The notes beneath the pieces were generated by a model, which saw nothing but the letters and a program-made list of their open reading frames with translations, was not told the DNA's origin and did no database searches. Source: Flavobacterium sp. (GTDB taxonomy: Bacteria; Bacteroidota; Bacteroidia; Flavobacteriales; Flavobacteriaceae). From it: 64,000 nucleotides of DNA. Location of the stretch: positions 1 through 64,000 of the forward strand of contig JAIXSK010000035.1 of NCBI GenBank assembly GCA_027484725.1. The letters run 5' to 3'. Below are positions 1 through 8,407 of this stretch, piece by piece; position 1 is the first letter of the stretch; each line of letters begins with the position of its first letter. A program made the position numbers and the translations under genes.

Positions 1-540
1 AATTTAAATGTGAGTCGCTACAGAAACGGTGATCCGATTCCACAAGTTACTGATCCTACGCAATGGGCCAATCTCACTACTGGGGCTTGGTGTTATTATG
101 CAAACAATTCTGCCAACGGAACAATTTACGGAAAGCTTTATAATTGGTATGCCGTGAATGACACGCGTGGATTGGCGCCACATGGATGGCATATACCGTC
201 TGATGTGGAATGGACCACTTTAGTCTCGTTTTTAGGATTTGCTGATTTTGCCGGTGGTAAGATGAAAACCACGGGTACTTTACAGTCAGGCACCGGATTA
301 TGGAGAAGCCCAAATACAGCGGCTACCAACAGTAGTGGTTTTTCAGCACTTCCGGGGGGGTATGTGGCTGATAATGGCAGCGGTTCTTTTTTGTTGGATA
401 AGTACGGGTATTGGTGGAGTACAACTGAATTTGGAAGTCAGCGAGCAAATGCCCGAATTTTGAATTATACTAATGGTGGTATTACAACATTGGAATTCTT
501 TAAAGACAATGGTTTTTCTGTTCGCTGTATTAAAGATTAA
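1..540 (+). CDS. FISUMP-domain protein, C-terminal part (cut by window edge)
   Basis: The frame is open from base 1 (Asn-Leu-Asn, then a GTG at 10 that need not be the start), so the gene begins upstream. The visible part of about 180 residues matches the Fibrobacter succinogenes major paralogous (FISUMP) domain: GKLYNWYAVND, then APHGWHIPSDVEWTTL, the GTGLWRSPNT region, an FSALPGGYV block, a YWWSTTE motif and a final FSVRCIKD. This domain is common in secreted or lipoprotein Bacteroidetes proteins, often with repeats or Ig-like domains in front. Its biochemical role is not established. The missing N-terminus would hold the signal peptide. The domain assignment is firm and the function unknown. 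Confidence 0.85.
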   Translation, partial: NLNVSRYRNGDPIPQVTDPTQWANLTTGAWCYYANNSANGTIYGKLYNWYAVNDTRGLAPHGWHIPSDVEWTTLVSFLGFADFAGGKMKTTGTLQSGTGLWRSPNTAATNSSGFSALPGGYVADNGSGSFLLDKYGYWWSTTEFGSQRANARILNYTNGGITTLEFFKDNGFSVRCIKD

Positions 541-569
541 TTCAAAGTCAAGATGATTCGCGTGAGGAA

Positions 570-704
570 CCTGCCTGTCGGGCAGGTGGCAGCGATAACC
601 CGCAGCCGCGCAGTGTAACGGAGCGGCGAGGACTTTAGCGCACAGCCCGACGGCGAGCGCATAAACTTTCCGGAAAGCAAATCATGAATGAGCCGGCACG
701 CCCC
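570..704. repeat. Dispersed intergenic element (type 2, copy 1) with a short palindrome
   Basis: Bases 570-586 are a GC-rich palindrome (CCTGCCTG/CGGGCAGG). Bases 621-704 share blocks in the same order with 55521-55602: GCGGCGAGGACTT, CAGCCCGACGGCG, CATGAATGA and GCCGGCACGCCC. There is no convincing reading frame. The blockwise similarity with variable spacers fits a dispersed, possibly structured, non-coding element. Confidence 0.6.
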
Positions 705-710
705 AAAAAA

Positions 711-914
711 CTAATGGGCTGGCCTCATTTTTTGTATCCACAAATACATGGTGATGACTAGCGTTGGGGCAAAAACGCCTAAAAGCAAGTAGCTGTAATG
801 TTCAAATAAGGTGTGAAAATGGCTGCCGATGTACAGATAAATACTGGCCACACACAACTTTAACGGAATAAACTCTAGGTTATTCCACGGCATTTTTTGG
901 GTGAAGAAATTCAT
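711..914 (-). CDS. Small membrane protein, unknown function
   Basis: 67 residues, starting at the ATG at 914 just after the nth stop, so probably co-transcribed with it. The protein has a polar N-terminus (KMPWNNLEF) and two hydrophobic segments, about residues 17-32 and 42-60 (YLLLGVFAPTLVITMYLWI), and ends with basic residues. This suggests a two-helix inner-membrane protein. I do not recognise a named family. The operon-like position and the absence of a better frame support it as a real gene. Confidence 0.6.
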   Translation of the reverse strand: MNFFTQKMPWNNLEFIPLKLCVASIYLYIGSHFHTLFEHYSYLLLGVFAPTLVITMYLWIQKMRPAH

Positions 915-920
915 GAATTT

Positions 921-1556
921 TTATTTTGAGTGGGCGTATTGACAATGCGGTTGAACTACGCATTGTTCGCATTTTGGGTTGGTTGGACGGCAGGTTTCGC
1001 GCCCTAGAAAGGAAATAGCCATTCCGATTTCGCCCCAGATTTCAGGCGGAAGATGCTTCATGAGTTCTTTTTCAATGCGGTTGCCGTCTTTGAATTCTGC
1101 CGAGAGACCTATGCGCGGCGCTACGCGAATCACGTGCAAGTCGGCAATAATTCCTTCGGCGGGCGCTTTCATCTCGCGCATGATGACGTTGGCTGATTTT
1201 CGTCCGATGCCTTTGAGTGCAGTGAGGCTATCCATGGTAAGCGGAATGTTGTTATCGGTTTGCAAGGTTTGCGCAATTTCCAACAGCCAACTCGCTTTGG
1301 TATTGAAGTTTCTGACTTTGGTAATCTGACTGCTGATGGCCGGAATGTTGGAAGCCGCCAAACTTGGCAGGTTTGGATATACCTCAAAAAAGCCCGGAGC
1401 AATCTTGTTGATGTTGGCATCAGAATCTTGCGCCGAAAGCACCACCATCACCATGAGTTGATATAAATTTTGGTAATCAAGCGGATGCTTTTTGCCTCTG
1501 TACAGCTCTAGGAGCGGTTGTAGTTTTTCCTTCCAATTATTGTCAAAAAGTTCCAT
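921..1556 (-). CDS. nth: Endonuclease III-family DNA glycosylase
   Basis: 211 residues, the usual length for endonuclease III. It has the helix-hairpin-helix LKGIGRKSANVI containing the lysine that acts in glycosylase/AP-lyase chemistry, a downstream Asp in IIADLHVIRVAPRIGL, and a C-terminal iron-sulfur cluster with the canonical C-x6-C-x2-C-x5-C spacing (Cys in RETCRPTNPKCEQC and QPHC). The family removes oxidised pyrimidines in base-excision repair. The gene lies 2 bp from msrB in a minus-strand group, so DNA and protein oxidation repair enzymes sit together. The family is certain. A divergent paralogue specificity cannot be excluded. Confidence 0.9.
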   Translation of the reverse strand: MELFDNNWKEKLQPLLELYRGKKHPLDYQNLYQLMVMVVLSAQDSDANINKIAPGFFEVYPNLPSLAASNIPAISSQITKVRNFNTKASWLLEIAQTLQTDNNIPLTMDSLTALKGIGRKSANVIMREMKAPAEGIIADLHVIRVAPRIGLSAEFKDGNRIEKELMKHLPPEIWGEIGMAISFLGRETCRPTNPKCEQCVVQPHCQYAHSK

Positions 1557-1558
1557 GT

Positions 1559-1951
1559 TTATTCAGGTTTAAAGTCAATAGACAATGAGTTCACACAGTA
1601 GCGCTGTCCGGTGGGCGTAGGTCCATCGTCAAACACATGGCCCAAATGCCCGCCGCAAGTGGCGCAGAGAATTTCGGTTCTGATCATGCCGTGCGAAACA
1701 TCTTTTTCATAAGCTACCTTGCCCGGAATTGACGCGTCAAATGAGGGCCATCCGCAATGAGCATTAAATTTGCTGCTGCTTTCAAACAAAGGTTCGCCGC
1801 AGCCGCCACAAACATAGGTTCCGTTTTCAAAGTGCAGATTGTATGGGCCTGAATGCGGGAATTCTGTGCCTTTTTGACGTAAAATTCGGTAGCGTTCGGC
1901 TCCGAGTTGTTCTTTCCAAGCTTCGGGTGTTTTTTCAATAGGATAACTCAT
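1559..1951 (-). CDS. msrB: Peptide-methionine (R)-S-oxide reductase
   Basis: 130 residues, the full single-domain MsrB length. It has two zinc CxxC pairs (VCGGCGEPLF and LCATCGGHLGHVF), the substrate-pocket GWPSF, and the catalytic cysteine in QRYCVNSLSIDF. It reduces methionine-R-sulfoxide in proteins using thioredoxin. There is no signal peptide, so it is cytoplasmic. Its start codon overlaps the stop of the upstream hydrolase gene (shared ATGA at 1948-1951), showing translational coupling. Confidence 0.95.
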   Translation of the reverse strand: MSYPIEKTPEAWKEQLGAERYRILRQKGTEFPHSGPYNLHFENGTYVCGGCGEPLFESSSKFNAHCGWPSFDASIPGKVAYEKDVSHGMIRTEILCATCGGHLGHVFDDGPTPTGQRYCVNSLSIDFKPE

Positions 1952-2880
1952 GACTCTGGGTGTTGTATAAAATGAATGACTTTTTCAATGACTTGTGGGT
2001 CGCCCAAAATTTTTCGATGACCGAGTTTTTGTGTGATCATCAGTGTGCCGTTTTGAAGGTTTTGATGAATATGATGCGCACAGTTCACCGGAACATCGGC
2101 ATCGTCCTGATCGTGGATGACCAAAACCGGGATGTCTATTTTTTGTGCCGCGCGATAAGAGGAGTAATCGTCCATTTTGCGGTTCGATTTATCTTCAAAA
2201 TACGCTTGGAGCAAACCGCTGTATTTGGGTTTTAGTTGCAATTTAGCTACAAAATCATCAATGATGTCTCGCACCACATCGCCGCTACCAATGGTGACCA
2301 GTTGATTGATTTTCAATCCGTCTTTGACCGCATTAAGCAAACTCATACCGCCCAGCGAATGCCCCACGGCCGCTTCAAACGGCCCGTATTGTTTTTCGAT
2401 TTCAAAAATAGAGGCGATGAATTCAGGCATCAATGTGGTTGATCCCGCAGATTTTCCGTGTGCCGGAGCGTCAAAACTCACCACCGCATATCCTTTTTCA
2501 AGCAAGGCATCGGCTATTTTCACCAGTTGGGTTCCGCGGCCGGACCAACCGTGTACAAGTAGAATTTTCTTGGATGATGTTCCGTACTGATACACCACGA
2601 TTTCTTTTTGCAGCGTTTGAACAAGAAGTTTTTCTTGCTTGCTGTGTTGTTCCATTTCGTGTTCGCGTTTCGGAATCCGATGTTTGAGCGGTGTTGTAAA
2701 CAAGCGCGCTGCAAACCGAACTGTGAGGCGGTCTGAAATAAACGATAAAAATGAACCCGCAGCAAGGATTATTTTAGGAATTTTTAAACTTTCTTGATGT
2801 TTCTTTTGATTCTTTGCCATTTCTGTAAATCTTACCGCAAGGTATTGTTTTCTGTATTTTTTGCTAAATTTAGAAGTCAT
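1948..2880 (-). CDS. Alpha/beta hydrolase
   Basis: 310 residues. After a basic N-terminus comes an alpha/beta hydrolase fold: strand LLVHGWSGRGTQL (oxyanion HGWSGRG), nucleophile elbow VGHSLGGMSLL, Asp candidate in VIHDQDDADVPV and His in LGHRKILGD. This gives a complete Ser-Asp-His triad. The substrate is unknown; the family includes esterases and lipases. It is the first gene of a coupled group with msrB and nth. Its start is only 14 bp from the divergent glgE start, so the promoters of the two genes must lie inside each other's 5' coding regions. Confidence 0.85.
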   Translation of the reverse strand: MTSKFSKKYRKQYLAVRFTEMAKNQKKHQESLKIPKIILAAGSFLSFISDRLTVRFAARLFTTPLKHRIPKREHEMEQHSKQEKLLVQTLQKEIVVYQYGTSSKKILLVHGWSGRGTQLVKIADALLEKGYAVVSFDAPAHGKSAGSTTLMPEFIASIFEIEKQYGPFEAAVGHSLGGMSLLNAVKDGLKINQLVTIGSGDVVRDIIDDFVAKLQLKPKYSGLLQAYFEDKSNRKMDDYSSYRAAQKIDIPVLVIHDQDDADVPVNCAHHIHQNLQNGTLMITQKLGHRKILGDPQVIEKVIHFIQHPES

Positions 2881-2894
2881 AAAATAAACTTAAA

Positions 2895-4829
2895 ATGCAA
2901 AGACAAACCCGTGTAATTATTGAAAATGTTCAGCCGCAACTCGACGCAGGCGCTTTTGCCATCAAAAGAATCGTCGGACAAAAAGTAACTGTTACGGCCG
3001 ATGTATTTCCGGATGGGCATGATGTGATTCAATGCCGCGTTTTATACAAACATCAAAGCGATAAAAAATGGTCTGAAGTAAGAATGCAGCCCACCCAAAA
3101 TGACGAGTGGACCGCTGAATTTACCGTTGAAAAACAAGGAACCTACACTTATTACGTACAAGCCTGGGTAGATTATGCTCTGAATTGGCAACACGGAACC
3201 GAGCGTAAAATTCAAGACCACCAACACGTCAAATCTGAGTTGCTCGAAGGCGCTGAATATGTTGAACAAATCATCAAACTCGCCAGCAAAGATGAAAAAG
3301 CTTATCTTAAAAAAATAGCCCAGCAATTTACTGACCCCAAGCAATATGAATTGGCCATAGCATCGGCCATGTCGCATGAACTTACGGCTTTATTCACCAA
3401 ATATCCCATCTTATATATTGAAAATCAATCGCATGAATTGCAGGTTTATGTAGATCGCGCCAAAGCTTTGTTCAGTACTTGGTATGAATTCTTTCCGCGT
3501 TCGGCCTCGTCAGAACCCGGTAAACACGGAACCTTTAAAGACTGCGAAAAACTCTTGCCGCGCGTAGCTGCGATGGGTTTTGATACCTTGTATTTTCCGC
3601 CCATTCACCCCATTGGAGAAGTCAATCGCAAAGGGAAAAACAACGCCACCAATGCAGAGCCCGGCGATGTCGGTTCGCCTTGGGGCATTGGTTCGCAATA
3701 CGGTGGTCACAAATCAACGCATCCTGAGTTGGGCTCGATAGATGATTTTAAATCACTCGTCCAAAAAGCCCAATCGCTCGGTATTGAAATCGCAATGGAT
3801 TACGCTTTGCAGGCTGCGCCTGATCATCCGTGGGTCAAAGAACACAAAGAATGGTTCAAATGGCGCCCCGACGGAACGGTACAATACGCCGAGAATCCGC
3901 CCAAAAAATACCAAGATATTCAACCCATTTACTTTGAAACGACTGATTGGAAAAACCTCTGGAAAGAGCTTTTAGACACCGCTTTATTTTGGGTAGAAGA
4001 GTGCGGCATTCGCGTGTTTCGGGTAGATAATCCGCACACCAAACCTTTTTATTTTTGGGGTTGGCTCATCGGTGAAATCAAAAAGAAACATCCCGATGTG
4101 TTGTTTTTATCTGAAGCCTTTACGCGCCCCAAAATCATGAACGAACTCGCCAAGCAAGGCTTTACGCAATCATACACATATTTTACGTGGCGCAATACCA
4201 AACAAGAGCTCATCGAATATTTGACTGAGCTTACCCAAACCGATCAAAAAGAGTATTACCGCCCGAACTTTTGGCCCAACACGCCCGATATCAATCCGTT
4301 TGCACTGCAATCAGGCAATGAATCGGTGCATTTGCAAAAATACTTCTTGGCCGCAACGCTGAGTTCAAGCGTAGGTATTTACGGGCCAGTCTTTGAATAC
4401 ATAGTTAGCGCACCGATGGCCGCCGGTAAAGAAGAATATCTCAACTCAGAGAAATACGAAGTCGCGCATTGGGATTGGACGATTGAAAACAAACTCACCA
4501 CGCTCATTACGCGCATCAATCACATTCGTCGCGCGCAACTTTCACTACAACAAACCAACAACCTCGTTTTTTGCAACACCAACAATGACCAAATACTGGC
4601 TTATTACAAGTTTGACGATGACAAAACCAACGAGACGCTCATGGTCGTGAGCCTTGATGCGCACAACACTGCGCAAGCCATGGTTCAGTTGCCTATTTCA
4701 GAAATCGGGAATCAGCCCATTGAAATACAAGATTTAATTACCGGTAATACCTATCACTGGGACAAAGAATGGAATTTTGTCGAATTGCATCCGGATGTTC
4801 CTTTTCATTTGTTTCAAATCAAACGTTAA
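2895..4829 (+). CDS. glgE: Alpha-1,4-glucan:maltose-1-phosphate maltosyltransferase
   Basis: 644 residues, typical of GlgE (GH13 subfamily 3). The N-terminal domain opens RVIIENVQPQLDAGAFAIKR and contains TADVFPDGHDVI, a GlgE signature. The barrel carries the nucleophile Asp in FRVDNPHTKPF (about residue 378) and the acid/base Glu in LSEAFTRPK (about 406). It transfers maltosyl units from alpha-maltose-1-phosphate to the growing glucan. The maltokinase gene follows after 5 bp and makes that donor, so the two are almost certainly an operon. The length and N-domain argue against trehalose synthase (TreS). Confidence 0.95.
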   Translation: MQRQTRVIIENVQPQLDAGAFAIKRIVGQKVTVTADVFPDGHDVIQCRVLYKHQSDKKWSEVRMQPTQNDEWTAEFTVEKQGTYTYYVQAWVDYALNWQHGTERKIQDHQHVKSELLEGAEYVEQIIKLASKDEKAYLKKIAQQFTDPKQYELAIASAMSHELTALFTKYPILYIENQSHELQVYVDRAKALFSTWYEFFPRSASSEPGKHGTFKDCEKLLPRVAAMGFDTLYFPPIHPIGEVNRKGKNNATNAEPGDVGSPWGIGSQYGGHKSTHPELGSIDDFKSLVQKAQSLGIEIAMDYALQAAPDHPWVKEHKEWFKWRPDGTVQYAENPPKKYQDIQPIYFETTDWKNLWKELLDTALFWVEECGIRVFRVDNPHTKPFYFWGWLIGEIKKKHPDVLFLSEAFTRPKIMNELAKQGFTQSYTYFTWRNTKQELIEYLTELTQTDQKEYYRPNFWPNTPDINPFALQSGNESVHLQKYFLAATLSSSVGIYGPVFEYIVSAPMAAGKEEYLNSEKYEVAHWDWTIENKLTTLITRINHIRRAQLSLQQTNNLVFCNTNNDQILAYYKFDDDKTNETLMVVSLDAHNTAQAMVQLPISEIGNQPIEIQDLITGNTYHWDKEWNFVELHPDVPFHLFQIKR

Positions 4830-4834
4830 CGATT

Positions 4835-6472
4835 ATGGACACAGAAATCAATGAAGAAGGATTTAAAACGCCCTTTATTTTCAAAACCGACTGGAAAAAA
4901 GCCTTTGAGGACCCAGAGTTTGTCAAGGTATTTTCATCAGACATACTCGAGAACTACATCATCAACAAAAGGTGGTACGGAGGTAAAGCCAGCACGCTCA
5001 AGTATATTGAAGTCGTTGATTATTTCATGATGACCTCGGCCAAAAACACCTATTACGGCGTATTGCTCGAAGTCAATTTTAAAGAAGCTTTTTATCAGCA
5101 TTATTTTATGCCGATTGCCTTTATGGCGCAAGAAGACCTTACCACCAGCACCGTAATTGCTCCGGTCAAAATGGGCAACCAACAAGGTTTTCTGATCGAC
5201 GCTTTGCACCAAGAAGATTTTCGTCAACTCTTATTTGAAAAAATTCTACAATCGCCAAAAGAGAAGAATCCCGGAAAAGTCAAATTCCACCGGGGCGAAA
5301 AACTCGAGCAAATCACTTATGAATCGTCCAAATTTATGGGCGCCGAACAAAGCAATACCTCTATTGTGTACAACGGCAATTTGGTGCTCAAAATCTTCCG
5401 ACGTATTTACATCAGCACCAATCCCGATTATGAAATCAGCCGTTTCTTGACCGAGCGCATGGATTTTAAAAACTCACCCGCCTATACCGGCAGCATCAGT
5501 GTATCGCTCAGCGAAGGCAATATAACCCTGGGCATGATGCAAGAACTCGTGTCCAACCAAGGCGATGCTTGGCAGTTTATGCTCGATGAAGTCGATCGTA
5601 TTTTTGACAACCTCAAAGCCAAAAAAATCAAGCTCAACAAATTGCCTGAAGTAGATTTGTTCCGCCGACTCAAAATCAACGAAGTGCCGCATGAAATCAT
5701 TGATTGGGCTGGTCTCAGCATTTTTATGCGCATTCATACATTAGCCACCCGCACAGCCGAAATGCACATTGCACTGGGCAGCGACATCCACGATACAGCC
5801 TTTACACCCACCACCTATAACGGCGATTACACCGTTTGGCTCAAAAACCGTTTGACCTATCAGTTTCAGAACCGACTCAACATACTTGAGAACAATTTGC
5901 ACAAACTCGATGGTTTGGCACTCGAACTCGCCAATTTATTCCTCGACCACAAAAAAGAAATCCGAAAAGTATTTCTTGATTTTGACTGGACCAAAATGAA
6001 GTCAGAGCGCATCCGCATCCACGGCGATTATCACCTGGGGCAGGTGTTGGTCAACGGCGAAGATTTTTACATCCTTGATTTTGAAGGCGAACCCGAAAGC
6101 ACCATCCGCGATCGCAAGGTCAAACAACCGCCGCTCAAAGATGTGGCCGGGATGTTTCGGTCATTTCACTATGCCATTTACGCGACGATTTTTAACAACA
6201 AAGACAAATATCCGTTTGAGCAAAAAGAGCTCTTTCAGGCCGGCGAACTGTTGTTTAAATATTTTGTAGGCGTGTTTTTGCAAACCTATACCGAGGTCGC
6301 TCAGGCCGGAAATCTGAACATCGGTTACCGCAAAGAAATTGACTTTTTACTCAAATATTGCATTTTAGAAAAAGCTGTGTATGAACTCGGCTATGAACTC
6401 AACTCGCGTCCGCGCTGGGCGGTTATTCCGCTCACAGGCATTGCGAGTATTATGGAATTTAAAGACAATTAA
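4835..6472 (+). CDS. mak: Maltokinase (trehalose synthase-associated kinase domain)
   Basis: 545 residues from the ATG at 4835. The frame is open back to 4769, but that would overlap glgE, and the ATG 5 bp after the glgE stop is the natural start. The protein opens with a cap-like region (NKRWYGGKASTLKYIE) and has an aminoglycoside-phosphotransferase-like kinase core, with catalytic HGDYHLGQVLV (about residue 396) and metal-binding YILDFEGEP. Maltokinase phosphorylates maltose at C1 with ATP, feeding GlgE. In many bacteria it is fused or adjacent to treS; no treS is seen here. Confidence 0.93.
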   Translation: MDTEINEEGFKTPFIFKTDWKKAFEDPEFVKVFSSDILENYIINKRWYGGKASTLKYIEVVDYFMMTSAKNTYYGVLLEVNFKEAFYQHYFMPIAFMAQEDLTTSTVIAPVKMGNQQGFLIDALHQEDFRQLLFEKILQSPKEKNPGKVKFHRGEKLEQITYESSKFMGAEQSNTSIVYNGNLVLKIFRRIYISTNPDYEISRFLTERMDFKNSPAYTGSISVSLSEGNITLGMMQELVSNQGDAWQFMLDEVDRIFDNLKAKKIKLNKLPEVDLFRRLKINEVPHEIIDWAGLSIFMRIHTLATRTAEMHIALGSDIHDTAFTPTTYNGDYTVWLKNRLTYQFQNRLNILENNLHKLDGLALELANLFLDHKKEIRKVFLDFDWTKMKSERIRIHGDYHLGQVLVNGEDFYILDFEGEPESTIRDRKVKQPPLKDVAGMFRSFHYAIYATIFNNKDKYPFEQKELFQAGELLFKYFVGVFLQTYTEVAQAGNLNIGYRKEIDFLLKYCILEKAVYELGYELNSRPRWAVIPLTGIASIMEFKDN

Positions 6473-6535
6473 GAAGTGCGAATTACGAATTAAGAATTAC
6501 GAATTAAGAATTGCGAATTAAGAATTGCGAATTAG
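6473..6535. repeat. Short tandem repeat (GAATTACGAATTAA-type)
   Basis: About 60 bases directly after the maltokinase stop are built from repeats of roughly 14 bases, GAATTAAGAATT followed by ACG or GCG. The same short motif borders the 67-bp repeat arrays at 28231-28253 and about 32390-32413, so it is a module of a dispersed repeat family and not a local slippage product. Confidence 0.75.
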
Positions 6536-6547
6536 GTTGATATTTAG

Positions 6548-6625
6548 AAGCTTATTCCCGCTGTGCGCTCTATCTTTGCCGCATAAGAATGCCGGCAAAG
6601 GATGCCGCTGCCATCGGGGCTAGGG
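6548..6625 (-). repeat. Dispersed intergenic element (type 1, copy 1), hairpin-forming
   Basis: On the minus strand this reads CTAGCCCCGATGGCAGCGGC, then ATCC, an inverted repeat (TTTGCCG/CGGCAAA around an 11-nt loop), then TAGAGCGCACAGCGGGAATA. The same order of conserved ends around a variable hairpin is found on the plus strand at 47324-47430. The plus strand also carries TATCTTTG (6571-6578), a match to the Bacteroidetes -7 box, but no -33 TTG at the right distance. I associate this sequence type with flavobacterial intergenic regions. Confidence 0.6.
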
Positions 6626-6663
6626 TTTTGAGCCAAAATCAAAATGAGGTTTAAAATAATGAC

Positions 6664-8217
6664 ATGAAAAAAATACTACTATTAATTATAGTGCTTTCGG
6701 CTAACTTGTTAGTGGCTCAAGTGCCCGCTATACAATGGAAAAAAGCTTTCGGCGGTACGCAATGGGATGAAGCTTTTTGCATACGGCAGACTACCGATGG
6801 GGGCTATATTGTGGTAGGATATACATTGTCTCATGATGGCGATGTCCTGGATTCTAATGGATATAGAGATATTTTGGTCATCAAGCTTTCTGCTTCAGGT
6901 GCGCTGCAATGGGAGAAATCTTTAGGAGGCAGTCATGAAGAAAATGGTTTCAGTATTCAACAGACCACAGACGGTGGCTATATTGTTGTAGGTGATACTG
7001 ACTCGGAAGATGGCGACGTTATTGCGAATCATTTTGATTTTGCAATTCCTGATGTATGGATTGTAAAGCTTTCTGAAGTGGGCGCTATTGAATGGCAAAA
7101 AACACTTGGGGGAAATGAAGATGATTATGCATACAGCATTCAGCAGACTACGGATGGCGGTTATATTGTTACAGGTACTACGGGTTCGAATGATGGCGAT
7201 GTATCGGGAAACCATGGCTGGTTAGATGTCTGGGTCATTAAGCTATCAGGGTCAGGTACAATCGAATGGCAGAAAACATTTGGCGGTACGGATGGAGAAA
7301 AATCCCAAAGCATCCAACAAACTACTGATGGCGGATATATTATTGTTGGCTTTACATACTCTAATGATGGTGATCTAACTTCACATTCTGGTATGGCCGA
7401 TATTTGGGTTATTAAATTATCATCTTCCGGCACGCTTGAATGGCAGAAAACTTATGGAGGAACCTATGACGAAGAGGCATATTGCATTAGGCAAACCAGC
7501 GATGGCGGTTATATTTTTGGTGGTTTTACAGGTTCAATGGACGGCGATTTGATAGGACATCAAGCGAATTATGATGCCTGGGTTGTAAAAATATCCGATA
7601 CAGGCACGCTCGAATGGCAAAAAACATTTGGAGGAAACTTATTTGATAGAATCAACAGTATTATTCAGATAGCCAATGGTGATTATATCGTAGCAGGAAT
7701 TACATCATCTCACGATGGAGATGTGATTGGGTTGCATGGAAACTCAGATGCTTGGGTAGTAAAAATTTCGAATTTGGGATTGATTAAATGGCAAAGAGCG
7801 ATTGGTGGTAGTGGTTACGATGAGGCCCAAAGCATTCAGGAGACTGCTGATGGCGGTTATATTATGGCAGGTCATACGACTTCATACAACGACGATGCTT
7901 TAGGCTCTGGATACCACGGTGGTACCGGACATGATTTTTGGATTGTGAAATTAGAAACCGACCCATTGGCAATTGATAATTTCAGTACCCAAAAATTCAT
8001 ATTATTTCCAAATCCAACAAACCAATTCCTCAACATTCAAAACCTTGACAACGAAGACATCGAAAAAGTAACGGTTTCTGATCTGACAGGTAAAATTCTA
8101 ATTGAGCAATCAAAAAACCTTTCACAAATGAATGTGTGGCATTTACAGCAAGGCCTCTATTTCATCCAAATACAATCACAAGGAAAAACATATACTCAAA
8201 AATTTATAAAAGAATAA
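6664..8217 (+). CDS. T9SS-exported repeat protein (DGGYI repeats)
   Basis: 517 residues. A signal peptide (MKKILLLIIVLSANLLVAQ) is followed by about seven repeats of roughly 55-60 residues, each with the pattern W-Q/E-K-xxGG, SIQQTxDGGYIVxG, then S-N/H-DGDV and DxWVVKLSxxG. They resemble beta-propeller-like blades of extracellular Bacteroidetes proteins. The C-terminus (from about residue 445: FPNPTNQFLNIQNL to YTQKFIKE) is a type A T9SS sorting domain, so the protein is probably cell-surface or secreted. It lies between maltokinase and glgB in an otherwise metabolic operon and is followed by a rearrangement fossil, so it looks inserted. Its function is unknown. Confidence 0.85.
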   Translation: MKKILLLIIVLSANLLVAQVPAIQWKKAFGGTQWDEAFCIRQTTDGGYIVVGYTLSHDGDVLDSNGYRDILVIKLSASGALQWEKSLGGSHEENGFSIQQTTDGGYIVVGDTDSEDGDVIANHFDFAIPDVWIVKLSEVGAIEWQKTLGGNEDDYAYSIQQTTDGGYIVTGTTGSNDGDVSGNHGWLDVWVIKLSGSGTIEWQKTFGGTDGEKSQSIQQTTDGGYIIVGFTYSNDGDLTSHSGMADIWVIKLSSSGTLEWQKTYGGTYDEEAYCIRQTSDGGYIFGGFTGSMDGDLIGHQANYDAWVVKISDTGTLEWQKTFGGNLFDRINSIIQIANGDYIVAGITSSHDGDVIGLHGNSDAWVVKISNLGLIKWQRAIGGSGYDEAQSIQETADGGYIMAGHTTSYNDDALGSGYHGGTGHDFWIVKLETDPLAIDNFSTQKFILFPNPTNQFLNIQNLDNEDIEKVTVSDLTGKILIEQSKNLSQMNVWHLQQGLYFIQIQSQGKTYTQKFIKE

Positions 8218-8252
8218 ATTCGCTTCAATGCGATAAAACAATAATTCAACCC

Positions 8253-8386
8253 ATGAACAAAACCCAACCGAATTCCCTTTTTATCGATTTTGATATTGAA
8301 TTGCGCCAAACTCAAAACCACTTCAATACGCGTTCGCGCATGAGCCTACAATTCGCTGACAGGCATTACGCGTATTATGGAGTTTA
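8253..8386 (+). pseudogene. Fossil: glgB 5' end joined to maltokinase 3' end
   Basis: Bases 8244-8304 match the start of glgB at about 9764-9823, including leader TCAACCC, ATG and MNKTQPxSLFxDFDIEL. From 8329 to 8386 the sequence instead matches the end of maltokinase (about 6413-6464): CGCGTTCGCG, ACAGGCATT and GTATTATGGA are shared at matching spacing apart from a 1-base insertion that shifts the frame. The joined remnant still gives a 44-residue open frame, but it is not a functional gene. The order glgB-start then mak-end is the junction expected from a tandem duplication of the mak-to-glgB interval. Confidence 0.85.
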
Positions 8387-8407
8387 ATCGTTTAAAGACT
8401 TATTTTG

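Noticed and set aside
2895..4829. Trehalose synthase (TreS) or alpha-amylase
   Set aside because: The N-terminal domain and the RVDNPHTKPF motif are those of GlgE.
4769..4834. Longer start for maltokinase
   Set aside because: It would overlap glgE; the ATG at 4835 sits 5 bases after the glgE stop and gives the normal N-terminus.
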